The notes under the pieces are model-generated. The model did not search any database, was not told the DNA's origin, and was given only the letters and a program-made list of their open reading frames with translations. A stretch of 7,150 nt of DNA from an uncultured Jeotgalicoccus sp. (GTDB taxonomy: Bacteria; Bacillota; Bacilli; Staphylococcales; Salinicoccaceae), in the NCBI GenBank assembly GCA_947631305.1, contig CANRKV010000078.1, positions 1 through 7,150 of the forward strand, read 5' to 3'. The first letter of the stretch is position 1. Each line of letters opens with the position of its first letter. Of the stretch, positions 1 through 5,704 are shown piece after piece. A program made the position numbers and the translations under genes.

Positions 1-20
1 TATTTTGAAGATGATGAGCT

Positions 21-157
21 TCATTGCGGAGCAAACAGCTTTACTCGGGAATGACAGGGTCTCATTGCGGAGCAAACGGCTTTACTCGGGAATGACAGGG
101 TCTCATTGCGGAGCAAACAGCTTTACTCGGGAATGACGGGGTCTCATTGCGGAGCAA
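21..157. repeat. Tandem array of a 41-bp palindrome-bearing repeat (3 full copies plus a partial fourth)
   Basis: Copies start at 21, 62 and 103, with a truncated copy at 144-157, giving an exact 41-bp period. Each full unit begins TCATTGCGGAGCAAAC and ends TTTACTCGGGAATGA followed by a 7-bp linker, CAGGGTC in copies 1-2 and CGGGGTC in copy 3. Copy 2 also has CGGC where the others have CAGC. Within each unit a 34-bp segment (21-54, 62-95, 103-136) is an imperfect palindrome: the arms TCATT/AATGA, GAG/CTC and AAA/TTT pair symmetrically around a small loop. As minus-strand RNA the C/A mismatch becomes G·U, so the hairpin is slightly better on that strand. The array lies beyond the fabF terminator. 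It has no CRISPR-like unique spacers, because the linker is constant. Function is unknown; it resembles intergenic palindromic repeat families in general, but I cannot assign it to a named one. Confidence 0.93.
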
Positions 158-178
158 TTTCCAAAAATTACACAAAAC

Positions 179-213
179 AAAAAAATGCGCTCCGCCTAAG
201 GCAGAACGCGCTT
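179..213 (-). terminator. Intrinsic terminator of the fabH-fabF operon
   Basis: On the minus strand a 10-bp stem, GCGTTCTGCC paired with GGCGGAGCGC (two G·U pairs) around a TTA loop, is followed after one A by seven T residues. It begins about 12 nt after the fabF stop codon, the expected position for a Rho-independent terminator. The stem occupies 187-209 and the T-tract corresponds to the A-run at 179-185. Confidence 0.88.
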
Positions 214-225
214 CAAAATATAATT

Positions 226-1467
226 TTACTCTTCGTATTTTTTTAGTACTAACGATGCATTGTGTCCGCCGAAACCTAAACTGTTTGATACAGCATATTT
301 AAGGTCCGCTTTTTCTACACCATTCGGCACGTAGTTAAGATCACATTCCGGTGCCTGATTTGTTAAGTTGATTGTCGGGTGAATTTTCCCTTCACGGAGA
401 CTGTATGCAGTAATGATAGCTTCCATTCCGCCTGCACCGCCGAGCATGTGACCTGTCATTGATTTAGTCGAATTCACAAAAAGGTTATCCGCGTGTTCTT
501 TAAAGACTGTACGGATTGCCAGTGTTTCGAATTCATCGTTGTATGGCGTGCTCGTACCGTGTGCATTAATGTACTGCACTTCTTCAGGTTCAATTCCAGC
601 ATCTTTCAATGCTTCTTTCATTGCGCGTGCGCCGCCTTCTCCGTTTGGTGCCGGTGCTGTAATGTGGTGTGCGTCTCCTGTTGAGCCGTAGCCTACAATT
701 TCAGCATAGATTTGTGCGCCGCGTGCTTTCGCATGTTCAAGTTCTTCTATAACAACGATGCCTGCGCCTTCTGCGATAACGAATCCGTCTCTGTCTGCAG
801 AGAATGGACGTGATGCATATTCAGGATCATTCGAGTTAGATAATGCTCTGTTCGCCTGGAATCCTGCAACACCCATATTAGTAATCGGTGCTTCAGTACC
901 TCCTGTTATCATCGCATCCGCCTGACCGCGTTCGATAATTTTAAATGCATCACCGATCGAGTTTGTACCGGTTGCACATGCTGTTACCGTCGCGCCATTC
1001 GGGCCTTTTGCGCCCTCACGAATCGATACCTGGCCGCTTGCCATATCCGGAATCATCATCGGTACGAAGAACGGACTTACACGTCTTGGTCCTTTAGTCG
1101 TCAATGCGATAAATCCTTCTTCCAGCGACTGAATTCCGCCGATACCGGAACCGATCCACACGCCGACTCTTTCAGCGTTGCTGTCGTTTATTTCAAGTCC
1201 TGAATCTTTTACCGCTTCTTCAGCTGCAATCACAGCAAATTGCGTGAATTTGTCCATTCTGCGCGCTTCTTTTCTCTCGATAAAATCTTCTATATTTAAG
1301 TTTTTTACTTCTCCGCCGATATGAACGTTAAACTGCTCCGTATCGATGTTAGTAATTTCCGCTATACCATTCTTACCCGCTAATGCATTCTGCCACGTTT
1401 CCTTTGCTGTATTACCAATCGGTGTCAATGCCCCTGCACCGGTAATTACAACTCTCCTTTTAGACAT
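226..1467 (-). CDS. fabF: Beta-ketoacyl-[acyl-carrier-protein] synthase II (FabF, KAS II)
   Basis: This condensing enzyme elongates fatty acids: it joins malonyl-ACP to a growing acyl-ACP with release of CO2, in the cytosolic type II (FAS II) pathway. The 413-residue product has the usual family length and a thiolase fold. Visible landmarks are the N-terminal RRVVITGAGALTPIGN, the nucleophile Cys164 in TACATG, the catalytic histidines His303 in NAHGTSTPYND and His340 in KSMTGHMLGGAGG, and the C-terminal NSLGFGGHN with the gating Phe399. The Cys-His-His triad marks it as a KAS I/II enzyme, not a FabH. The ATG overlaps the fabH stop by one base (TAATG), and AAGGAGG lies 7 nt upstream, which fixes the start and implies translational coupling. 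It is the second gene of the FapR-type fabH-fabF operon and is followed closely by an intrinsic terminator. No key residue is missing. FabF is certain at family level. Confidence 0.98.
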   Translation of the reverse strand: MSKRRVVITGAGALTPIGNTAKETWQNALAGKNGIAEITNIDTEQFNVHIGGEVKNLNIEDFIERKEARRMDKFTQFAVIAAEEAVKDSGLEINDSNAERVGVWIGSGIGGIQSLEEGFIALTTKGPRRVSPFFVPMMIPDMASGQVSIREGAKGPNGATVTACATGTNSIGDAFKIIERGQADAMITGGTEAPITNMGVAGFQANRALSNSNDPEYASRPFSADRDGFVIAEGAGIVVIEELEHAKARGAQIYAEIVGYGSTGDAHHITAPAPNGEGGARAMKEALKDAGIEPEEVQYINAHGTSTPYNDEFETLAIRTVFKEHADNLFVNSTKSMTGHMLGGAGGMEAIITAYSLREGKIHPTINLTNQAPECDLNYVPNGVEKADLKYAVSNSLGFGGHNASLVLKKYEE

Positions 1468-2423
1468 TAAGAGTCCTCCTTCTTAGTACCCCATGTTAAA
1501 CAAACTGCGCCCCATGTTAAACCGCCGCCAAATCCGACTAAGACAATATTGTCTCCCGGTTTGATCCGGTTTCTTTTCACTTCATAATCCATGCTGAGAG
1601 GTATCGATGCTGCTGAAGTATTTCCGTATTTATCTACAGTTACACTCATTTTATCATAAGGCAGTCCCATTCGTTCTCTTGCCGCATTCATTATTCTGAT
1701 ATTTGCCTGGTGAGGAATCAGCATATCGATATCTTCTTTAGCAATACCTGCTTTTTCAGATACTTTAACGCTCGATTCACCCATTTGTCTCACTGCAAAT
1801 TTAAAGACTTCGCGGCCGTTCATACGGATAAATCCTTTTTCTTTATCCCCGTATAAATACTTGCCGCCTGAACCCTTACTGCCGAGTTCAAATGATTTGA
1901 TGCCAAATCCTTCATCAACTTCACCAACGACAACTGCACCGGCACCATCACCGAATAAAACAGCAGTAGAACGGTCTTCAAAGTCAGTGATGTCCGTTAA
2001 TTTATCAGCGCCGACAACCAGAATATTTTTATAATTGCCGGATTTCACGAACATTTCCGCTGTCGATAAACCATATATAAAACCTGTACAGGCAGCCAGC
2101 TGATCCATAGAAGGGATATTGTTCAAGCCGAGTTTCTCCTGAATCATATTCGCAACTGACGGAAACTTCTGGTCTCCTGTAGAAGTAGCTACAATAACAA
2201 AGTCAATATCTTCTTTTGCAACGCCTGAATCTTTTATTGCTGCATCAGCCGCATAAAAAGCCATCTCGCTCGTTTCCATATCTTCAGCAAAACGTCGTTC
2301 TTCTATACCTGTCATTTCTCTAATCCATTCATCAGAAGTATCAAGAATTTTTTCAAAATCAAAATTCGTAAATACTTTTTCTGGTGTATATGAACCAATG
2401 CCGAGAATCCCTACATTTTTCAT
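1467..2423 (-). CDS. fabH: Beta-ketoacyl-[acyl-carrier-protein] synthase III (FabH, KAS III)
   Basis: FabH starts type II fatty acid synthesis by condensing a short acyl-CoA primer with malonyl-ACP; in Firmicutes branched primers such as isobutyryl- or anteiso-type CoAs are usual. The 318-residue protein shows the full catalytic triad: Cys112 in QLAACTGF, His238 in IPHQANIR and Asn268 in KYGNTSAAS, the same numbering I recall for Staphylococcus aureus FabH. It also has the GDGAGAVV segment near 158-166 and the C-terminal VGFGGGLTWGA. I place the start at the ATG at 2423: AAGGTG lies 8 nt before it, whereas the in-frame GTG three codons upstream (2432) overlaps the end of that site and would have no spacing. 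It is the first gene of the operon, with a promoter and FapR operator directly upstream and fabF overlapping by one base. The MDQLAAC context is Staphylococcus-like, which supports the taxonomic guess. Confidence 0.97.
   Translation of the reverse strand: MKNVGILGIGSYTPEKVFTNFDFEKILDTSDEWIREMTGIEERRFAEDMETSEMAFYAADAAIKDSGVAKEDIDFVIVATSTGDQKFPSVANMIQEKLGLNNIPSMDQLAACTGFIYGLSTAEMFVKSGNYKNILVVGADKLTDITDFEDRSTAVLFGDGAGAVVVGEVDEGFGIKSFELGSKGSGGKYLYGDKEKGFIRMNGREVFKFAVRQMGESSVKVSEKAGIAKEDIDMLIPHQANIRIMNAARERMGLPYDKMSVTVDKYGNTSAASIPLSMDYEVKRNRIKPGDNIVLVGFGGGLTWGAVCLTWGTKKEDS
1475..1481 (-). promoter_or_regulatory. Ribosome binding site of fabF inside the fabH 3' end
   Basis: On the minus strand AAGGAGG stands 7 nt before the fabF ATG and lies within the last codons of fabH. 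With the TAATG overlap, this supports coupled translation of the two condensing enzymes and decides the fabF start. Confidence 0.9.
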
Positions 2424-2431
2424 GCTACTCA

Positions 2432-2437
2432 CACCTT
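2432..2437 (-). promoter_or_regulatory. Ribosome binding site of fabH
   Basis: On the minus strand AAGGTG is 8 nt upstream of the ATG at 2423. It overlaps the alternative in-frame GTG at 2432-2430 and therefore argues for the shorter 318-residue FabH. Confidence 0.7.
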
Positions 2438-2445
2438 ATAGTCTC

Positions 2446-2492
2446 ATTATATTACTAGGTACTAATTTATCATAATTTGTATAATTGTTCAA
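2446..2492 (-). promoter_or_regulatory. Candidate promoter of the fabH-fabF operon
   Basis: Two sigma-A-like readings are possible on the minus strand. The first is TTGAAC (2487-2492), a 17-nt spacer and TAAATT (2464-2469), which would place the transcript start inside the FapR site. The second uses the perfect -10 TATAAT at 2446-2451 with a weak TTATGA 18 nt upstream, giving a leader of only about 16 nt. Both overlap or abut the FapR operator. I cannot choose between them from sequence alone. Confidence 0.6.
2449..2466 (-). promoter_or_regulatory. FapR operator upstream of fabH-fabF
   Basis: The minus strand reads ATTAGTACCTAGTAATAT. The first half, TTAGTACCT, matches the FapR operator consensus I know from Bacillus and Staphylococcus (roughly TTAGTACCTGGTACTAA) exactly, and the second half matches at most positions, about 14 of 17 overall. 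FapR is a repressor of fatty acid and phospholipid genes that is released by malonyl-CoA, and fabH-fabF is a classical target. The site overlaps both candidate -10 elements, so bound repressor would block RNA polymerase. The fapR gene itself is not in this window. Regulation is inferred from the site and its context. Confidence 0.85.
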
Positions 2493-2516
2493 TTAAAAAC
2501 AAACCATAATAATATT

Positions 2517-2559
2517 AATAAACAGAAAAGGAACCGGAGACAAAAGTCTCCGGTTCCTT
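2517..2559 (-). terminator. Strong intrinsic terminator of oppA
   Basis: A perfect 14-bp inverted repeat, 2528-2541 (AAGGAACCGGAGAC) with 2546-2559, encloses a 4-nt loop (TTTT on the minus strand). On the minus strand it runs into TTTTCTGTTT. It begins 14 nt after the oppA stop and isolates oppA from fabH. On the plus strand the tail is TTCTTATT, so weak bidirectional activity is possible, but no gene is seen in that direction. Confidence 0.93.
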
Positions 2560-2573
2560 CTTATTAGTACTTA

Positions 2574-4427
2574 TTATTCTGCGTCTTCAACACCAACGCG
2601 GTACCATAACAGATCTTCGTTCCACTCGTAGTCTTCAGAGTAGTTAATTACTCTTTCGTTTACTGGTGTAACAAATGCACGGTAAAGAGTTGGAATTACA
2701 GGAATATCTTCAACCATAAGTTCTGACCACTGGTTGTAAATATCTTTTCTGTAATCAGTATCAAGCGCTTCTTGTGAGTTACCTGCTGTTAATAATTCAG
2801 TACTTTCTTCTGTTTCATAACGAGTGTAGTTAAATGGAGCATCCGGACCGTAAAGACCTGAAGGGTCTACGTCAGATCCTACACCCCAAGCACCCTGGTA
2901 GATATCAATTTCAGGATCGTCGTTTTCAACCATGTCGTAGAATGAGTTAAACTCGATAAGACGACCGTTAGTTAATTCAACGTTTAATCCGATATCTCTC
3001 CAAGACTGAATGTAGTAGTTTGCTAATGGTTCAGCGATGTCCCCGCCTGACATAGATGCGAAGTTAATGCTTAATGGTTCGCCTTCTGTGTCTTCTCTCA
3101 TGCCGTCGCCGTCTACATCCTCGTAGCCAGCTGCATCAAGAATGCTGTTTGCTTCTTCAGGATCGTATGCTGGAACTTCTACTTCTTCATGCCAGTTAGC
3201 ATGGTAAGGAGTAATTAGTGAAGTTGCTTTCCAGCGAAGACCGTTGTAGAAGCGTTCACCGATTGCATCGTTGTCAATTGCATGCCACATTGCGCGGCGC
3301 AGTTCAACGTCACCCATCTTCATTTCTTCAGGGTTGTAATTTACTTTACCTTCCTCAGCATCCCATGAGCCGAGTTTGAATCCGATATAAGTGTATGCTC
3401 CGTCGATATTAGCTAACCACTCCACACCTTCCATATCCGCAACATCCGGATACTGGTCAGTCGGGAAACTCTTAGCGATATCAATGTCGCCTGATTCAAC
3501 TGCACTTGCAATTGAAGATGGTGCGATTACACGTACTGTAACTTCTGAAAGTCCAGGCTCACCGCGCCAGTAGTCTTCGAATTTAGACATAGAGATTGAT
3601 TCACCTGGAACGATTGAATCAACTTTGTATGGCCCGATACCAATTGGATTTTCGCGTGTTTCAGGTGCTGCAGCCATTTCTGAAACTTCCATTCCCTCAT
3701 AGTAATGAGTCGGGAATGCGTATGACCAGAACCCGCCCGCTGTTAATGATGGAGCAAGTTCAGTATAAGTAAATACAGCTGTTTGTTCATCGACGATTTC
3801 GATACCTGAAATAGAGTCAGCATCGCCGCTTCTATATTCTTCGTAACCTTCGATTAATGTAAAGCCGTCTGTAGAACCACGTACACCGTCGTAATCCGGG
3901 TGTCCGATAATTTCATATGAAGAAACGTAATCCTGAATAGTTAATGGCTCACCATCATGCCAGTTAACTCCGTCGCGTACAGTGAATGTAACAGTATTAT
4001 CTTCTTCGTTCATTTCATACTGTACAGCACCTTCGTTCGTATACTGGAAATCTGCATCCATTGCCAGAACAGCTTCATCAAAATGAGCCATCATATCCGC
4101 ATCTGGAGCCCCTTGGTAGAATGCCCAGTTAAGTGTACCTTCAAATGGAGTATCTGATGAATAACCAATATTTAAAGTTCCTTCACCTGATGGATCTCCT
4201 GTTTTAGATACTGTTTTTTCGAAGTCTTCATAGTTGTAAACTTCTCCAGTAGCAGCATCTCCTTCTTCACCAGATTCCTCTGATGATTCTTCATCTCCAG
4301 ATTCTTCTGTTGAAGCATCATCTGTAGATGTATCTTCTTCTGAAGAATCTCCCCCGCATGCTGCCAGCGCTAAGACAAGTGCCAGCGTCATAAGGAATAA
4401 AAACCTCGACCAAGAAATTTTAGTCAT
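2574..4427 (-). CDS. oppA: Oligopeptide-binding lipoprotein OppA (SBP family 5, lactococcal OppA-like)
   Basis: This is the extracellular substrate-binding lipoprotein of the ABC oligopeptide importer; it captures peptides and delivers them to OppB/OppC. The 617-residue precursor has a short basic N-terminus, a hydrophobic signal segment (about residues 9-23) and the lipobox LAAC, with Cys24 as the predicted lipidated residue. A very acidic Ser/Glu/Asp linker covers about 25-60. The family 5 binding domain follows, with VTFTVRDGVNWHDGEP near 150 and NPIGIGPYKVDSI near 265 as typical landmarks. The motif TPFEGTLNWAFYQGAPDA (from about residue 93) resembles lactococcal OppA more than the shorter Bacillus AppA/OppA (about 545 residues). 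AGGAGG is 7 nt before the ATG, and the gene ends in tandem TAATAA stops. It lies 173 nt after oppC with its own candidate promoter, consistent with the excess of binding protein over permease common in such systems. The exact peptide specificity cannot be read from the sequence. Confidence 0.93.
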   Translation of the reverse strand: MTKISWSRFLFLMTLALVLALAACGGDSSEEDTSTDDASTEESGDEESSEESGEEGDAATGEVYNYEDFEKTVSKTGDPSGEGTLNIGYSSDTPFEGTLNWAFYQGAPDADMMAHFDEAVLAMDADFQYTNEGAVQYEMNEEDNTVTFTVRDGVNWHDGEPLTIQDYVSSYEIIGHPDYDGVRGSTDGFTLIEGYEEYRSGDADSISGIEIVDEQTAVFTYTELAPSLTAGGFWSYAFPTHYYEGMEVSEMAAAPETRENPIGIGPYKVDSIVPGESISMSKFEDYWRGEPGLSEVTVRVIAPSSIASAVESGDIDIAKSFPTDQYPDVADMEGVEWLANIDGAYTYIGFKLGSWDAEEGKVNYNPEEMKMGDVELRRAMWHAIDNDAIGERFYNGLRWKATSLITPYHANWHEEVEVPAYDPEEANSILDAAGYEDVDGDGMREDTEGEPLSINFASMSGGDIAEPLANYYIQSWRDIGLNVELTNGRLIEFNSFYDMVENDDPEIDIYQGAWGVGSDVDPSGLYGPDAPFNYTRYETEESTELLTAGNSQEALDTDYRKDIYNQWSELMVEDIPVIPTLYRAFVTPVNERVINYSEDYEWNEDLLWYRVGVEDAE

Positions 4428-4468
4428 TTTATTTCCTCCTTTGTTTTTTTACTGCTTGATATATATAC

Positions 4469-4490
4469 AAAGTTCAGAGATCCGAACCTT
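4469..4490 (-). other. Predicted hairpin in the oppA 5' leader
   Basis: On the minus strand AAGGTTCGG pairs with CTGAACTTT around an ATCT loop, a 9-bp stem with two G·U pairs. It sits about 40 nt before the oppA start codon, between the candidate promoter and the ribosome binding site, and is followed by TTGTATATAT. It could stabilise the mRNA 5' region, act as a weak attenuator, or, as the 16-bp near-palindrome 4472-4487, be a protein-binding site. The role is undetermined. Confidence 0.45.
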
Positions 4491-4544
4491 AGTACCAAAT
4501 TTGAAATTCTTCCATAATATGTTTGTAAAGTTTTCTTAATATTC

Positions 4545-4572
4545 ATATTAGCATAGTTATGCATTTTTACAA
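4545..4572 (-). promoter_or_regulatory. Candidate promoter of oppA
   Basis: On the minus strand TTGTAA (4567-4572) is followed by a 16-nt spacer and TAATAT (4545-4550), with an extended -10 TG one base upstream (TGCTAATAT). The predicted start is near 4538, leaving a leader of about 110 nt. The spacer contains the small inverted repeat GCATAACTATGC (4551-4562), a possible operator. The hexamers are only moderate matches, so this is a prediction supported mainly by the long gap and by the absence of an intrinsic terminator after oppC. Confidence 0.45.
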
Positions 4573-4600
4573 TAAATTTTTAGAAAATTGTGTTATTGGA

Positions 4601-5689
4601 TTATGCATTGCGCTGACGGGCATCCCCTGCACGTCTGAACGCTTCTCCGATGTTTCTTACACACAGCATTAAGATTAAAATAAGTATTGCAGCAGGTGCC
4701 CAAATCCACCATCTGTTCTGCAGTGTCTGTGTCTGAATTGCATATGCCATCAGAGTACCAAGCGATGGTGTACTTTCAGGGAAACCAAAACCGATAAATG
4801 ACAGTCCCGATTCAATCCCGATATTCGCTGCTAATGACAGCGTAGCGTTAACAATAATCAGTCCGACCATGTTAGGCATCAGCTGAGTGAAAATTATTTT
4901 AATGTTCGAGCTTCCAAGTGTTCTGGATGCATTGATATAGTCGAGCTCTTTTTCCTGCATTGCCACTGAACGTATCAGTCTGGCAGTACCTGTCCACAGG
5001 AAGGCTGCCATGATTAATGAGAATGTCCAGATATCATATGAAGGAACAATTGTTACGAATACAACAACGATCATCAGAAACGGCAGTACCATGAAGAAGT
5101 CGACGACACGCATCATTGCGTTATCGATATGTCCTCCAAAATAACCTGAGACAACGCCGTAAACGACACCGAACCCGACACTTAAAGCCGTTACAATGAA
5201 ACCGATAGCAAGCGAGTTTCTTGTTCCGATAATAAGCTGTCCGAAGATATCCCGTCCGCCGTAATCCGTCCCAAGCCTGAAGTCATCATTTGGCGGCTGG
5301 TTTATTGAAAATAAATCCACTTTGACAATTGCCGCCTGATTCAGGAACATCGTTAAGCCGAATACATAAGATGTAATAATCACTAAAATAATAAGTGAGA
5401 ACAGCGCGAGTTTATCGCTGACTAATTCCTCAAATATAATTTTCCAGCCGGGCTTCGAGCGCGGCAGGTTTTTCATATCGAGTGCACCGTGCCCTACTGC
5501 ACCGTGCGGCAAATCCGCTTTAACACTCATATCGAGCTCTTTACTTTCACTGCTGTCTTTATCACGGAGTGAAAATGCATCCCCCTTTTCAGGCGGGGTG
5601 TGTTCTTTGTTTTCGGATTCTTCATTGAAGTTGTACGTATCTCTTTGATTACCGTTCATTCTGTTTTTATCTTCTCTTTCGTTAGCCAA
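4601..5689 (-). CDS. oppC: Oligopeptide ABC transporter permease OppC (TTG start, long charged N-terminal tail)
   Basis: OppC is one of the two inner-membrane permease subunits that, with OppB, form the peptide channel energised by OppD/OppF. The 362-residue protein has a hydrophilic, charged N-terminal stretch of about 80 residues. A first membrane helix follows (about 92-115), then the OppC-type motif LGTDYGGRDIFGQLIIGTR (139-157). Further helices lie at about 160-183, 195-215, 222-238, 272-290 and 328-344. The EAA-type coupling loop with the ATPases is near 251-273 (INASRTLGSSNIK...LMPN), and ESGLSFIGFGFP follows at 293-304. The start is the TTG at 5689: AAGGAGG stands 8 nt upstream, far better than anything before the later ATG (residue 11). 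Only 13 nt separate it from oppB, whose TAA stop lies inside the ribosome binding site. Many OppC proteins are near 300 residues; the extra length is mostly the N-terminal tail. Confidence 0.93.
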   Translation of the reverse strand: MANEREDKNRMNGNQRDTYNFNEESENKEHTPPEKGDAFSLRDKDSSESKELDMSVKADLPHGAVGHGALDMKNLPRSKPGWKIIFEELVSDKLALFSLIILVIITSYVFGLTMFLNQAAIVKVDLFSINQPPNDDFRLGTDYGGRDIFGQLIIGTRNSLAIGFIVTALSVGFGVVYGVVSGYFGGHIDNAMMRVVDFFMVLPFLMIVVVFVTIVPSYDIWTFSLIMAAFLWTGTARLIRSVAMQEKELDYINASRTLGSSNIKIIFTQLMPNMVGLIIVNATLSLAANIGIESGLSFIGFGFPESTPSLGTLMAYAIQTQTLQNRWWIWAPAAILILILMLCVRNIGEAFRRAGDARQRNA

Positions 5690-5697
5690 TATACACC

Positions 5698-5704
5698 CCT
5701 CCTT
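5698..5704 (-). promoter_or_regulatory. Ribosome binding site deciding the TTG start of oppC
   Basis: On the minus strand AAGGAGG, whose first residues belong to the oppB stop codon (TAAGGAGG), lies 8 nt before TTG. Full complementarity to the 16S rRNA tail may compensate for the weak start codon. Confidence 0.85.

Noticed and set aside
11..136. Short plus-strand open frame (41 codons) starting at ATGATG and running through all three repeat copies
   Set aside because: Because 41 is not a multiple of 3, the frame reads the same repeat in three different phases, so it encodes no consistent repeated peptide. There is no convincing ribosome binding site, and the frame looks like a by-product of the repeats.
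21..157. CRISPR array
   Set aside because: The repeats are contiguous with a constant 7-bp linker and no unique spacers; no cas genes are nearby.
242..251. TTAGTACTAA inside the end of fabF as a FapR site
   Set aside because: It is within the fabF coding sequence (Val-Leu-Lys codons), far from any promoter, and lacks the CC/GG core of the operator.
2563..2573. TTAGTAC between the oppA stop and terminator as a FapR half site
   Set aside because: Only seven bases match in an AT-rich spacer and the second half is absent; it is not near a promoter start.
4551..4562. GCATAACTATGC as an oppC terminator
   Set aside because: The stem is only 5 bp with a 2-nt gap and is not followed by a T-run on the minus strand; a small operator is more plausible.
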